A stretch of 64,000 nt of DNA from Clostridia bacterium (GCA_017502305.1 JAFVVG010000038.1:1-64000), one strand, 5' to 3'; positions 33,351 to 42,054 are shown, counted from the first letter of the stretch. Made by a program: numbers and translations. The notes: generated by a model from the sequence alone, not told the origin.

Positions 33351-35171
33351 ATGGCTCAGACGCCCGCGCCGCCCAGGCGGACGCGCCGCACACAGACGCA
33401 TACCTACGAGGGCAATGGCGAGGTTATCCGCACCAGCCCCTCCACCGCTGCGCCGCGGCGTTCCACTGTGACCAAGGCGGCACCTGCGCGCCAGCCCATG
33501 GGCCGCTCGGAAGAGCTGCGGGAGAAGCAGCGGGCCTACCAGCAGGCCTACCGCCAGGTGGAGGAGCATGAGCGCCGCTTCAAGCAGCCGGTGGACACCA
33601 ATGCCATCTACGACGATTTCGATGTTTACGACAGGGACGCCCGGAAGGTTTATTCCACCGGAAGCCAGCGCAAGCGCCGGGACCCACACCGTGGGCTGTG
33701 GGCGGCGCTGATCTTCCTGTGCCTGCTGTGCATGGGGGCCATCGGCATGTTCCTGGCACCCCAGCTGCTGGGCATTCAGTATGCCGCTATGCCCAACTGT
33801 GCTTTTGTCAACGGCAGCGTCATTACCCTGGATCAGGCCAGGTACGATACCTATAAAACCTATCGCAGCTACATGAGCAGCGATGTGATCTACCCCGGCG
33901 TGTATGTGGACGGGGTGGACGTGGGGGGTATGACGCTGGACCAGGCCAGGGCGGCTGTGAGCCAGGTGGGCGCCTCCGGCGGAGGCGACTTCGCCATTAC
34001 GGTGAACATCGGCAACAAGAGCTGGAGCATTGATTCCGGCAAGGTGCCCATGACCCGCAACGTGGACGAGATCCTCGCCCAGGCCTACGCCTATGGCCGC
34101 AGCAATACCACCACCATCCGGGGAACCAGGGTGACGCCCTTCCAGGAGCGGCTCAACGCCGCGCTGAACTTGCGTTCCACCCCTGTCAGCCTGCAGACCA
34201 GCCTGACCTATGATAAACAGACCATCCGCCAGCTGACAGACAGCATTGCCCAGTTTGTCAACCGGGAGCCGGTGAATGCCTCGGTGGCCACGTTTGATTT
34301 CAACACCCGCAGCTTTACCTTCAACAGCGATTCCGCCGGCAGCTATATCGACGGCGAGGGGCTGTACAACCAGGTGATTGCCATGCTGGAGGGCGGTCAG
34401 CGCTATGCCACCGTTGTGGTGGAGCCGCAAATTGTGCTGGCTTCCGTCACCAAGGCGGAGCTGATGAACTCCTTCCGCAAGATCTCCAGCTATACCACGG
34501 AGACCACCTCCAACAGCAACCGCAACACCAATGTGAAGCTCTCTGCCGCGGCCATCAACGGCACCACCGTGCTGCCGGGGGAGACCTTCTCCTTCAACAA
34601 GGCCACAGGCCAGCGAACCTCGGAGAAAGGCTACCTGCCCGCCGCGGCTATTGCCGGCGGCCAGAGCGTGGACGAGATTGGCGGCGGCGTCTGCCAGACC
34701 AGCTCCACCCTTTTCAACGCTGTGGCCCGGGCCAACCTGAAGATCGTTGACCGCAGCCCCCACGCCTGGCCCTCCAACTATGTGGCCAAGGGCATGGATG
34801 CCACGGTGAACTGGCCCAACCTGGATTTCAAATTCAAGAATGACACGGAGTGGCCCATCTTTATTGTGAGCTACTACCAGAGCCGCAAGGTGACGGTGGA
34901 AATCTACGGCATGACCCTGGGAGATGGCATCACCATCGACCTGGAAAGCAAAGTGACCTATACCTCCGACCCGCCCAGCGAACCCAAGTACGTCTTTAAC
35001 CCGGAGCTTGCCCCCGGCGAAATGAAGACCACCATCAAGGCCCGCCAGGGATACGAGGTGGACACCTACAAGGTCTGGTATCAGAACGGCAGGGAGATCA
35101 ACCGCGAAAAGCTGTGCAAATCCACCTACCGCACCTACCAGGAAACCATTGAGTATAACGACATGTACTAA
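33351..35171 (+). CDS. VanW-family cell-envelope protein with one membrane anchor
   Basis: A 606-residue protein. The first 115 residues are basic and proline-rich (TPAPPRRTRRTQTH), followed by a transmembrane helix at about 119-140 (GLWAALIFLCLLCMGAIGMFLAP). The outer part has peptidoglycan-binding-4-like modules (YPGVYVDGVDVGGMTLDQARAAV) around residues 180-370 and a VanW domain from about 395 (INGTTVLPGETFSFNKATGQRTSEKGY, ADEIGGGVCQTSSTLFNA) ending in a G5-like segment. VanW proteins were named from a vancomycin cluster but have no proven biochemical role; YoaR-type relatives are wall-associated. Co-transcription with rex is likely. Confidence 0.88.
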   Translation: MAQTPAPPRRTRRTQTHTYEGNGEVIRTSPSTAAPRRSTVTKAAPARQPMGRSEELREKQRAYQQAYRQVEEHERRFKQPVDTNAIYDDFDVYDRDARKVYSTGSQRKRRDPHRGLWAALIFLCLLCMGAIGMFLAPQLLGIQYAAMPNCAFVNGSVITLDQARYDTYKTYRSYMSSDVIYPGVYVDGVDVGGMTLDQARAAVSQVGASGGGDFAITVNIGNKSWSIDSGKVPMTRNVDEILAQAYAYGRSNTTTIRGTRVTPFQERLNAALNLRSTPVSLQTSLTYDKQTIRQLTDSIAQFVNREPVNASVATFDFNTRSFTFNSDSAGSYIDGEGLYNQVIAMLEGGQRYATVVVEPQIVLASVTKAELMNSFRKISSYTTETTSNSNRNTNVKLSAAAINGTTVLPGETFSFNKATGQRTSEKGYLPAAAIAGGQSVDEIGGGVCQTSSTLFNAVARANLKIVDRSPHAWPSNYVAKGMDATVNWPNLDFKFKNDTEWPIFIVSYYQSRKVTVEIYGMTLGDGITIDLESKVTYTSDPPSEPKYVFNPELAPGEMKTTIKARQGYEVDTYKVWYQNGREINREKLCKSTYRTYQETIEYNDMY

Positions 35172-35206
35172 AAAACAGGCTGTGCGAGATTGCACAGCCT
35201 GTTTTG
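35172..35206. terminator. Bidirectional terminator between the VanW and peptidoglycan-binding genes
   Basis: AAACAGGCTGTGC/GCACAGCCTGTTT around GAGATT, with A and T runs on the two sides. Confidence 0.82.
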
Positions 35207-35214
35207 CATTGTCA

Positions 35215-36216
35215 TCAGCCGTTGGTCTGGGCTTGCTCCTTGGGGAGAATCCGCAGGATCAGGGTGGTTTCCTCGGCATCCCAGATGAACTCGGCGGCCA
35301 GAGCCTTGCGGAGGAAATCAGCGGTAACGCAGGGATCGCCCTCTGCCATGGAAACGTCGCCCTCCGCCAGGGAAATGCTGGTGCTGTCCACCATGCAAGA
35401 ATACTGGCCGGAGATGCGCATCATGGTGACCACATAGCCGGAGGCGGTCAGGGAGATCAGGTTGCCGTCCACGGTCACGCTCCAGCCGTCGATGGCATCA
35501 GCCAGGTCGGTCAGGGAGAGCTGAATGCGTCCGTCCTCCAGCTGGTAGACCCGGGGCTGCCGGGCCACGGTAACGCCATCCTCCTGGCTCAGGGCGGAGA
35601 GGGGAGCAGCGCCGTCGTTATAGACGATGCTGGCACCCACCAGCTGCTGCCGGGCAAGGGGAACCTCCGTGGGTTCAGGGGTGACGGTTTCCTCGGCGGG
35701 AGCGGCGATGGTGGGCTCCGGGGTGGCGGTAGGCTCCGGGGTGGGGGTGGCCAGCAGGGGGCCGGTGATCACATCGGGATTCTCGTAGAGGTGGGTCTGG
35801 GTAGCGTCGCCGGCAATGCCGTCGGCGCCCAGGCCGTTGGCCTGCTGGAAAGCTACCAGCGCCCGGCGGGTCTGATTGCCGAAAACGCCGTCAGCATTGC
35901 CCTTTTCCAGGTAGCCCAGCTCGATGAGCCGCTTCTGCAGCTTCTTCACGCTATCGCCCCGCTGGCCCTGCTTCACGTTGAAATAACGGGTGTTGGGGGT
36001 GATGGTGGGTTCGGGGGCAACGGTGGGCTCGGCGGTGATCTGCATGGTGGGCAGGGCGGCGGTCACGGCTGCCATGGGGTCATCCACGGGCACGGCGGTT
36101 TCGGCCACAATAGGGGCCGGTGTGGGCACGGGGGTAACCTCCGGCGTGGGCACAGCCTGCACCGAGGCAGCAAAGGTCAGGGACATATAAAGCATCAGGC
36201 TCTTCAAAAAGTCCAT
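35215..36216 (-). CDS. Secreted peptidoglycan-binding-domain protein with a copper-amine-oxidase-like C-terminal fold
   Basis: A 333-residue exported protein with a signal-like start (FLKSLMLYMSLTFAASVQA). Two threonine/proline/glutamate-rich linkers (PTPEVTPVPTPAP and TPTPEPTATPEPT) flank a PG_binding_1 domain at about residues 80-145 (GQRGDSVKKLQKRLIELGYLEKG, ADGVFGNQTRRALVAFQQANGLGADGIAG). The last 130 residues (LEDGRIQLSLTDLADAIDGWSVTVDGNLISL) resemble the copper amine oxidase N-like domain common on Gram-positive surfaces. No catalytic motif was found, so it probably attaches to the wall and binds or scaffolds. It has its own promoter divergent from the nucleotidyltransferase gene. Confidence 0.85.
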   Translation of the reverse strand: MDFLKSLMLYMSLTFAASVQAVPTPEVTPVPTPAPIVAETAVPVDDPMAAVTAALPTMQITAEPTVAPEPTITPNTRYFNVKQGQRGDSVKKLQKRLIELGYLEKGNADGVFGNQTRRALVAFQQANGLGADGIAGDATQTHLYENPDVITGPLLATPTPEPTATPEPTIAAPAEETVTPEPTEVPLARQQLVGASIVYNDGAAPLSALSQEDGVTVARQPRVYQLEDGRIQLSLTDLADAIDGWSVTVDGNLISLTASGYVVTMMRISGQYSCMVDSTSISLAEGDVSMAEGDPCVTADFLRKALAAEFIWDAEETTLILRILPKEQAQTNG

Positions 36217-36256
36217 GGCGGTGTCTCCTTCCGTGTATACAGGGGTACTACCCCCT

Positions 36257-36285
36257 ATTATACTTCATTCCGGTCGTAAACACAA
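36257..36285 (-). promoter_or_regulatory. Promoter of the peptidoglycan-binding protein gene
   Basis: On the minus strand TTGTGT (36285-36280) and TATAAT (36262-36257), 17-base spacer. Confidence 0.7.
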
Positions 36286-36323
36286 TGGAAAACCGCCGGA
36301 ATTTGCAACTATCACGGGAGCGC

Positions 36324-36352
36324 TTGCATTTCCGCCCTCTTTGGGGTATGAT
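36324..36352 (+). promoter_or_regulatory. Promoter of the nucleotidyltransferase gene
   Basis: TTGCAT (36324-36329) and TATGAT (36347-36352), 17-base spacer. Confidence 0.75.
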
Positions 36353-36389
36353 GAAGAAGGAAAATCCGATCAGGAAGGAGATCCTTTCA

Positions 36390-37310
36390 ATGAATAAAGA
36401 ACCGATTCTGCTGATTATGGCTGCCGGCATGGGCAGCCGCTACGGCGGACTGAAGCAGATGGATCCTGTGGGCCCCAGCGGCGAGGTAATCCTGGATTAC
36501 AGCATTTTCGACGCCCGGCGCGCCGGCTTCAAGCGCGTGATTTTCCTCATCAAGCATGAGATCGAAGAGGACTTCAAGCGCCTGGTGGGCAGCCATATCG
36601 AAAAATATATGGAGGTGCGCTACGCCTTTCAGCAGGTGGATAAGATTCCCGCACCTTTCACTGTGCCCGAGGGCCGTGTGAAACCCTGGGGTACCGGTCA
36701 TGCCGTTTTGTGCTGCAAGGAATTGATCGACGCGCCCTTTGCCGTCATCAACGCGGACGACTATTATGGCGTCAGCGCTTTCCAGACGGCTTATGACACC
36801 CTGACCCGGCTCCGGGACGATGACAAGCAGCGGTTCATCATGGTGGGCTATCAGCTGCACAACACCCTGACGGATAACGGTCATGTGGCCCGGGGCGTGT
36901 GCGAGGTGGATGAAAAGGGCTATCTTATCTCTGTGACGGAGCGCACCCATATCATCAAGAGCTGCGACGGCGCCCTGTTTACCGAGGACGGCAAAACCTA
37001 TCATCTGCTGCCGGAGGGTGCTCTGGTCAGCATGAACATGTGGGGCTTCACCCCCAGCTTTGTGCAGTCCCTGGAGGAGGGCTTCCCGGCCTTCCTGGAG
37101 AAGGCGGTTGCCGAGAATCCCCTTAAAGGTGAGTATTTCCTGCCCAGCGTGGTCAGCGGCCTGCTGGAAAAGGACGCGGCCACCGTGCAGGTGCTGCCCA
37201 GCCGTGACCGCTGGTACGGCGTGACCTATCAGGAGGATAAGCCGGTGGTGACCTCTGCTCTGCGCAGCATGGGCGAAAGCGGCCTGTACCCCGCACCTCT
37301 TTGGCCCTGA
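36390..37310 (+). CDS. Sugar-phosphate nucleotidyltransferase family protein
   Basis: A 306-residue NTP-transferase. The ATG at 36390 follows AAGGAGATCC. The N-terminal ILLIMAAGMGSRYGGLKQMDPVGPSGEVILDYSIFDA is the nucleotide-binding signature, and INADDYYG carries the metal-binding aspartates. The chain is shorter than GlmU and lacks its left-handed helix. Proteins of this subgroup resemble GalU/RmlA-type enzymes that make NDP-sugars, but relatives in Clostridia are annotated only as nucleotidyltransferase, and the sugar cannot be assigned. It is monocistronic, with a promoter and terminator of its own. Confidence 0.85.
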   Translation: MNKEPILLIMAAGMGSRYGGLKQMDPVGPSGEVILDYSIFDARRAGFKRVIFLIKHEIEEDFKRLVGSHIEKYMEVRYAFQQVDKIPAPFTVPEGRVKPWGTGHAVLCCKELIDAPFAVINADDYYGVSAFQTAYDTLTRLRDDDKQRFIMVGYQLHNTLTDNGHVARGVCEVDEKGYLISVTERTHIIKSCDGALFTEDGKTYHLLPEGALVSMNMWGFTPSFVQSLEEGFPAFLEKAVAENPLKGEYFLPSVVSGLLEKDAATVQVLPSRDRWYGVTYQEDKPVVTSALRSMGESGLYPAPLWP

Positions 37311-37328
37311 GACAGAAAAAACAAAGCA

Positions 37329-37361
37329 AGCGGCTGTTCCTGCGGGACAGTCGCTTTTTTT
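37329..37361 (+). terminator. Terminator after the nucleotidyltransferase gene
   Basis: AGCGGCTGTTCC/GGGACAGTCGCT (two G-T pairs) around TGC, followed by TTTTTT. Confidence 0.82.
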
Positions 37362-37395
37362 ACATTTGCACAAGGGGAATCTGTGGCGGCGGCAG

Positions 37396-37424
37396 TAGAC
37401 TTTCATGTCGAAATATGATATACT
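37396..37424 (+). promoter_or_regulatory. Promoter of the SGNH hydrolase operon
   Basis: TAGACT (37396-37401) and TATACT (37419-37424, extended by TGA) with a 17-base spacer. Confidence 0.7.
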
Positions 37425-37464
37425 TTCTCCAGCCAGACACGTTTTTTGCTCAGGGGGAAATGAA

Positions 37465-38238
37465 ATGAAACGTTTACTCGCGTGCATTCTGGCGCTGATC
37501 TGCCTGGCCGGTGTGGCCGGAGCTGAGGCGCTGGATAGGAATACTTTGTTCGAATTCTATGAAGACAGCGTGTTCTTCGGCGATTCGGTGATGCATGACT
37601 TCCGCCGCTACCGTTCCGGAATCAGGCAGAAGGACGAAAGCTTCCTGCCTGATGTGGACATGATCTGCACCACCAGCATCTCGCTGTATGAGGGCAGCCG
37701 GCGCTATGTCTCGGATGATCATTACTTCCAGTTCCGCGGCGTGAAGTCCTCTATGTACAAGCTGGCGAAGATGGTGAAGCCCAGCAAGGTGTTCGTCTTG
37801 CTTGGCATGAACGACCCGGTGGGCGTGAGAATCGACAACTCGCTGATCTACATTCAGGATATCATCGATGGCATGAAAGAGTTCGTTCCCGAGGCGAAGG
37901 TGTATTTCTTCTCCATGACGCCTATCACACCCCGGTATTGCCTGCAGCGGAAACGTCCGGAGTATCAGGAGCAGCTGAATGAATACAACAGGCGACTGAA
38001 GGCACTCTGCGAGGAGCAGGGCGTAGGGTACATCGAAATTGCTGAGCCGCTGAAGGATGCGGACGGTTACCTGAACATGGAATATTCCAGCGACGAGGTG
38101 TGCCACCTGAACAGCGCCGGTATGGATGTGTGGGTACAGGCCATGTGTGATTACGCCCAGGAGCAGTATGAACTGGATCAGTGGATCCCCAGGGCGGAAT
38201 TGTTCAAGGTGCGGGAAGAGACACCGGAGGGGGACTGA
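37465..38238 (+). CDS. Secreted SGNH/GDSL hydrolase
   Basis: A 257-residue exported protein with signal peptide MKRLLACILALICLAGVAGAEA. SGNH blocks are visible: block I FFGDSV with nucleophile Ser41, block III LGMND with Asn116, and block V around CHLNSAG with His214; the aspartate that normally precedes the histidine by three residues is Glu211 here, with Asp210 next to it. Such enzymes remove acetyl or acyl groups from wall polymers or polysaccharides. It is followed after three bases by a DUF4358 gene, a pairing that suggests a shared envelope task. The start follows a GGGGGAAATG region rather than a strong site. Confidence 0.85.
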   Translation: MKRLLACILALICLAGVAGAEALDRNTLFEFYEDSVFFGDSVMHDFRRYRSGIRQKDESFLPDVDMICTTSISLYEGSRRYVSDDHYFQFRGVKSSMYKLAKMVKPSKVFVLLGMNDPVGVRIDNSLIYIQDIIDGMKEFVPEAKVYFFSMTPITPRYCLQRKRPEYQEQLNEYNRRLKALCEEQGVGYIEIAEPLKDADGYLNMEYSSDEVCHLNSAGMDVWVQAMCDYAQEQYELDQWIPRAELFKVREETPEGD

Positions 38239-38241
38239 CGA

Positions 38242-38739
38242 ATGAAGAAGCAATGGTTTGTGATCGCTCTTTGCTGTTTGCTGAGCTGCTTTGCTCTCTG
38301 CGCCTGTGCGGAAACCGTTGAGGAAGAGCCCCATCCGCTGACCGAATACGTGCTGTCGATCGCCCAGGACGGCGAGGAGCTGATTCACCTGACAGAGGAT
38401 GACCTGCTGGACCTGATCGGCATCGAGCCCCAGGAGTACACGGATTTTGTATATCTGGCGGCGACCAACGCGCTGACCGGTCGGGAGATCATTGTGCTGA
38501 AGGCTGTGGATGAAGAGGCCGCTGAACGCCTGGCGGAGCTTTTGCAGGCCTACCTGGAGCAGCGCATGAATGAAATGCGCAACTATCTGCCTGAGGTTTA
38601 TCAGATCCTGAGCAAGGCGGAAGTGCTCCGGAAGGATCTGACGCTGGTGCTGTCCATGGCTGCCCCCACAGAGGACGAGCCGCTGCTGCTTCTGGAGCCC
38701 GTGGAACTGCCGGAGGAAGCTGCGGCAGACGGCGTGTAA
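38242..38739 (+). CDS. DUF4358 family lipoprotein or secreted protein
   Basis: A 165-residue exported protein. The hydrophobic start (QWFVIALCCLLSCFALCACAE) contains several cysteines; LCAC or LSC could serve as lipobox. The mature part matches DUF4358 in layout (EEPHPLTEYVLSIAQDGEELI, LTGREIIVLKAVDEEAAERLAELLQAYLEQRMNEMRNYLPEVYQIL). The family is widespread in Clostridia, often beside SGNH hydrolases or membrane O-acyltransferases, and has no known function. It is in an operon with the SGNH gene. The YfbR-like gene starts 29 bases later and may be on the same transcript. Confidence 0.78.
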   Translation: MKKQWFVIALCCLLSCFALCACAETVEEEPHPLTEYVLSIAQDGEELIHLTEDDLLDLIGIEPQEYTDFVYLAATNALTGREIIVLKAVDEEAAERLAELLQAYLEQRMNEMRNYLPEVYQILSKAEVLRKDLTLVLSMAAPTEDEPLLLLEPVELPEEAAADGV

Positions 38740-38768
38740 AAAACAAGGGAAGGACCATCAAGAAGACT

Positions 38769-39359
38769 ATGTATCACTTTTTCGCTTACCTCTCCCGGCT
38801 GAAGTTCATCAGGCGCTGGGGCCTGATGCGCTCCACCCAGCCGGAAAACGACGCCGAGCATTCCCTGCAGGTGGCCATGATCGCCCACGGTATCGCGGCT
38901 ATTGCCCGGGATCGCTATGGCCGGGATGTGAATCCGGAACATGTGCTGGCGCTGGCCGTCTACCACGATGCGACGGAGGTCATCACCGGCGATATGCCCA
39001 CCCCCGTCAAGTATCACAGCCCGGAGCTGCGCGCTTCCTACAAGCAGCTGGAGAGCCTGGCTGCCCGCAAGCTGCTGACCATGCTGCCCGAAAGCATGCA
39101 GACGGAGTTTGGCGCGTATCTTACCGATGGCGATGATAACGCCCACCAGCTGGTGAAGGCGGCTGACCGCATCAGCGCATACAGCAAGTGCGTGGTGGAA
39201 AAGCGGGCCGGCAACCACGAGTTTGACGCCGCCGGCGATAATGTGCTCAAGGCCATCCAGCAGATTGATCTGCCGGAGGTGCGGGACTTTATGGAGGAGT
39301 TCATTCCTTCCTTTGCCCTGACGCTGGATGAAATGAACAACCACGGCGAACCGATTTGA
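38769..39359 (+). CDS. HD-domain 5'-deoxynucleotidase, YfbR-like
   Basis: A 196-residue HD phosphohydrolase. The metal site residues are in ENDAEHS, YHDATE and the later KAADRISAY, with the typical YfbR opening FFAYLSRLKFIRRWGLMRSTQPEND. YfbR removes the phosphate from deoxyribonucleoside 5'-monophosphates, feeding nucleoside salvage or balancing dNTP pools. No strong ribosome-binding site is seen, so it may be translated through the preceding DUF4358 message. It is convergent with surE and only a terminator separates the two nucleotidase genes. Confidence 0.9.
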   Translation: MYHFFAYLSRLKFIRRWGLMRSTQPENDAEHSLQVAMIAHGIAAIARDRYGRDVNPEHVLALAVYHDATEVITGDMPTPVKYHSPELRASYKQLESLAARKLLTMLPESMQTEFGAYLTDGDDNAHQLVKAADRISAYSKCVVEKRAGNHEFDAAGDNVLKAIQQIDLPEVRDFMEEFIPSFALTLDEMNNHGEPI

Positions 39360-39364
39360 TCAAC

Positions 39365-39393
39365 AAAAAAACTCTGCTAAGCAGAGTTTTTTG
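39365..39393. terminator. Bidirectional terminator between the YfbR-like gene and surE
   Basis: ACTCTGC-TAA-GCAGAGT flanked by AAAAAA and TTTTTT. Confidence 0.85.
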
Positions 39394-39400
39394 TTTGCGC

Positions 39401-40114
39401 TTATTTCAGCAGATCATACACGGCGGTATTGGTTCTGTCCACGGTGATGGGCGTGATGGAAATGTGCCCGCTGATGGTGGCGTCCGTGTCCAGGGAAAGG
39501 TCGCCCTGATTTCTGTGGACGCACACGCCGGTGGGCATATACAGGTGCTCGCCGCAAGAAGGGAACTCATCGGAATAATAGGGGCCGCCCTGACGGGTGA
39601 TGCGGATCTCGCCTGTGTATTGCTCGGGGATGTTCACGTTGTAGTGGCCGCACTTGTCCAAGAGGCTGCGGCGGGTGAAATATGCCCACACGTTGTCCAG
39701 CTGCGCTTCCGCGGTGGCAAAGGTTTCGAACCCGGTGGAGATGGCAATGCCCTTCACACCCAGGGCAGCGGCTTCGAAAATCGCGCCCACGGTGCCGGAA
39801 TAGATGATATCCATGCCGATGTTGGGGCCGCGGTTTACGCCGGAGAGCACTAGGTCAACGGTCTCGTGCTTGCCCAGAAGGGCGTAGCGCACACAATCCG
39901 CCGGGGTGGAATCCACGCTGTAGCCCTGGATGCCATGGGGCAGGGACACAGGTTCCACCGAAAAGGGCTGATGAATTTCAATGGCGTGGCTTTTGCCGCT
40001 TTGCTCAGATTTGGGGGCGTACACAACCACCTCACCCAGGCGGCGGGCAAAGTCCATCATGACCCGCATGCCGGGGGCGAAGATGCCGTCGTCGTTCGTC
40101 AGGAGTATTCTCAT
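39401..40114 (-). CDS. surE: 5'/3'-nucleotidase SurE
   Basis: A 237-residue nucleotidase that dephosphorylates 5'- and 3'-nucleoside monophosphates and can trim short polyphosphate. The metal site is MRILLTNDDG with Asp8 and Asp9, Ser40 in EQSGKSHAI, and Asn in LSGVNRGPNIG; YSGTVGAIFEA is also typical. The ATG at 40114 overlaps the stop of the upstream DHH gene as ATGA. It is the third gene of a tight minus-strand operon with two DHH phosphoesterases. Its ability to act on 3'-nucleotides matters because staphylococcal-type nuclease, encoded 4 kb away, yields 3'-phosphates. Confidence 0.95.
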   Translation of the reverse strand: MRILLTNDDGIFAPGMRVMMDFARRLGEVVVYAPKSEQSGKSHAIEIHQPFSVEPVSLPHGIQGYSVDSTPADCVRYALLGKHETVDLVLSGVNRGPNIGMDIIYSGTVGAIFEAAALGVKGIAISTGFETFATAEAQLDNVWAYFTRRSLLDKCGHYNVNIPEQYTGEIRITRQGGPYYSDEFPSCGEHLYMPTGVCVHRNQGDLSLDTDATISGHISITPITVDRTNTAVYDLLK

Positions 40115-41085
40115 AGCCAATCCTCGTGTGTTTCTTTGTATTCCTTTACCAGTGTGTCCGCGTCAGCCAGGAGGGCCTGCATTTCTTCCATGTTATAGAT
40201 GGTGGCGCCGCTGGCGCAGGCATGACCGCCGCCGCGGTACTTTTCAGCCAGGGTGTTGATGGCGACGAAGCGGCTGCGCAGACGGACGCGGATGGTCTGG
40301 GTTTCGCCGCTTTCGATAAAGGCCAGCCAGCACAGGCAGCCGCGGATGCCGTCCAGATAGCCGATGGCCGCGCAGGCCTCCTCGAAGGTGAGGCCGAAAC
40401 GGTTCTGAGCCTCCTGGCTGATGGCGACATAAGCCACGCCGTTTTCGGTGATGTGCATGGTCTCGTAGATGTAGGCCTTGAATTTCAGGGTGTGGAAATC
40501 CCGCAGGTACAGGTGGGCGTAGAGTCTTTCGGTATCCACGCCGTGATCCAGCATCAGCGCGGCCAGGCGCAGGGTTTCGCCGGTGACGCCCTCATACTGG
40601 AAACGGCCGGAATCGGTGACCATGCCGGTATAGATATAGGTGGCGGCGCGGCTGGTCAGGGTCAGCTCGTCCTGGAAGGTCTGATAGAAATCGGCGATCA
40701 TCTCGCAGGCGGAGGAGCGCTCCTCTTCCACCCAGCGGATATCACCATAGGGTTCGCGCTCGATATGGTGGTCGATCTTGATCAGCTCGCGGCAGAGCAG
40801 GTAGCGCTTGTTGGAAATGCGGTCCTCGGAGCCCACGTCGATAACGATGCCCAGCGCGTCTTCGTAGAGAGCATTGTCCACAGGCGCGTCATCCGGCCCG
40901 AGGAAGGCCAGGTAATCGGAATGCTCGTCGTCAATAAGATAGACTTCCTTTTCAGGCCAGGTGGCGCTGATAATTTCCTTCATACCCTTGGTGGCGCCCA
41001 CGCAGTCGCCGTCGATGCGCACATGCCGGAAAAGCATGATGCGGGAATAATCCTTGATCTTTTGCAGAATCAGCTCTTTGCTCAT
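40111..41085 (-). CDS. DHH-family phosphoesterase, NrnA-like (second of a tandem pair)
   Basis: A 324-residue DHH-DHHA1 protein of the NrnA group (nano-RNase and 3'-phosphoadenosine 5'-phosphate phosphatase). Manganese-binding motifs are RHVRIDGDCVGA, IVIDVGSEDR, KIDHHIERE and the DHHA1 signature GGGHACASGA at the C-terminus. It is a paralogue of the next gene upstream, with the same length and motif order but clearly diverged (RIDGDC here against NPDGDALGS there). The ATG overlaps the upstream stop and its own stop overlaps surE, both as ATGA, so the three products are made together. The substrate could be short oligonucleotides, pAp or cyclic dinucleotide products such as pApA. Confidence 0.9.
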   Translation of the reverse strand: MSKELILQKIKDYSRIMLFRHVRIDGDCVGATKGMKEIISATWPEKEVYLIDDEHSDYLAFLGPDDAPVDNALYEDALGIVIDVGSEDRISNKRYLLCRELIKIDHHIEREPYGDIRWVEEERSSACEMIADFYQTFQDELTLTSRAATYIYTGMVTDSGRFQYEGVTGETLRLAALMLDHGVDTERLYAHLYLRDFHTLKFKAYIYETMHITENGVAYVAISQEAQNRFGLTFEEACAAIGYLDGIRGCLCWLAFIESGETQTIRVRLRSRFVAINTLAEKYRGGGHACASGATIYNMEEMQALLADADTLVKEYKETHEDWL

Positions 41086-42023
41086 GAGGGTTCTCCTGTC
41101 AGCTCGTCCAGTTCGGCCAGCACGTCCATTGCCTCCTGGCGGTCCCGAAGGGTAGCGCCGCTGGCTTTGGCGTGGCCGCCGCCGCCGTGCCTGGCGGCAA
41201 TGGGATTGATGTTATAGCGGCTGGAGCGCAATTCGCACAGCACGCCCTTTTCTGTTTCGGTAAAGTTGACCCAGCTGTCCACGCCCTTGATATCCGCCAT
41301 CACGTTCACCATGCCCCGGGAGATGGTGAAGGTATCGGCGTTCAGCTGCGCCATTTCCTCCAGGGTGGTATAGATATAGGCCACGTTGCGGGGGGTGAAC
41401 TGGACCTTCAGCGTAAACTGGGCCCGCAGCTTCATCTGGTCGAAATCGGCGGCATATAGGCAGCGATACAGCTCATTGACGTCGATGGGATGCTCCATCA
41501 GAAAGGATGCCCGCTGAAAGGTGCGGGAGGAGGTGCAATCGTAGCGGAAACGGCCGGAATCGGTGACCATGCCGGTATATAGCAGCGTTGCCGCCGTGGG
41601 GCTGATCATCAGGCCGCATTCCATGACCATATCGGTGATCAGGCCGCAGCAGCTTTCGCTGGCGGCGTCGATGACCTCCACGGGGGCGATCTGCTCGCAG
41701 AAAACATGGTGGTCAATGCGTGCCAGAGCCTGGGCCAGGGTATAGCGCTCGTCGCTGATCAGGTGGCTTGAGCCGCAGTCAAGGATCACCGCCAGTGCGC
41801 CCTGATAGGATGAATCGGGGATGTCATCCATGACGGCGTCCGCCATGAAGCCGTAGCGCCCGGCACCGTCGCCCACGGCATACACCTTTTTGTCGGGAAA
41901 GTTCTCCCGGAGGATATGCTTCAGGCCCAGCTGGCTGCCCAGGGCATCGCCATCAGGGTTGTGATGCCGGTGAATGATGATGGTGTTGTGATCCTGGACG
42001 GCCTGGATGATCTGTTCAAACAT
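41082..42023 (-). CDS. DHH-family phosphoesterase, NrnA-like (first of a tandem pair)
   Basis: A 313-residue protein of the same DHH-DHHA1 family. Motifs are HRHHNPDGDALGSQLGL, VILDCGSS, RIDHH and GGGGHAKASGA, closer to canonical NrnA than its downstream paralogue. The ATG at 42023 follows an AGGAA site; a longer reading would begin inside the promoter. NrnA enzymes degrade oligonucleotides of two to five bases from the end and dephosphorylate pAp, completing RNA or DNA breakdown. It leads the DHH-DHH-surE operon behind a consensus promoter. Two copies in tandem suggest split substrate preferences. Confidence 0.92.
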   Translation of the reverse strand: MFEQIIQAVQDHNTIIIHRHHNPDGDALGSQLGLKHILRENFPDKKVYAVGDGAGRYGFMADAVMDDIPDSSYQGALAVILDCGSSHLISDERYTLAQALARIDHHVFCEQIAPVEVIDAASESCCGLITDMVMECGLMISPTAATLLYTGMVTDSGRFRYDCTSSRTFQRASFLMEHPIDVNELYRCLYAADFDQMKLRAQFTLKVQFTPRNVAYIYTTLEEMAQLNADTFTISRGMVNVMADIKGVDSWVNFTETEKGVLCELRSSRYNINPIAARHGGGGHAKASGATLRDRQEAMDVLAELDELTGEPS

Positions 42024-42054
42024 AGGCGTTCCTCGCTGAAAAAACATGATATCT

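Noticed and set aside
33351-35171. A vancomycin-resistance gene, because of the VanW domain.
   Set aside because: VanW-family proteins are common in Clostridia without van genes, and no vanA/B/H/X neighbours exist.
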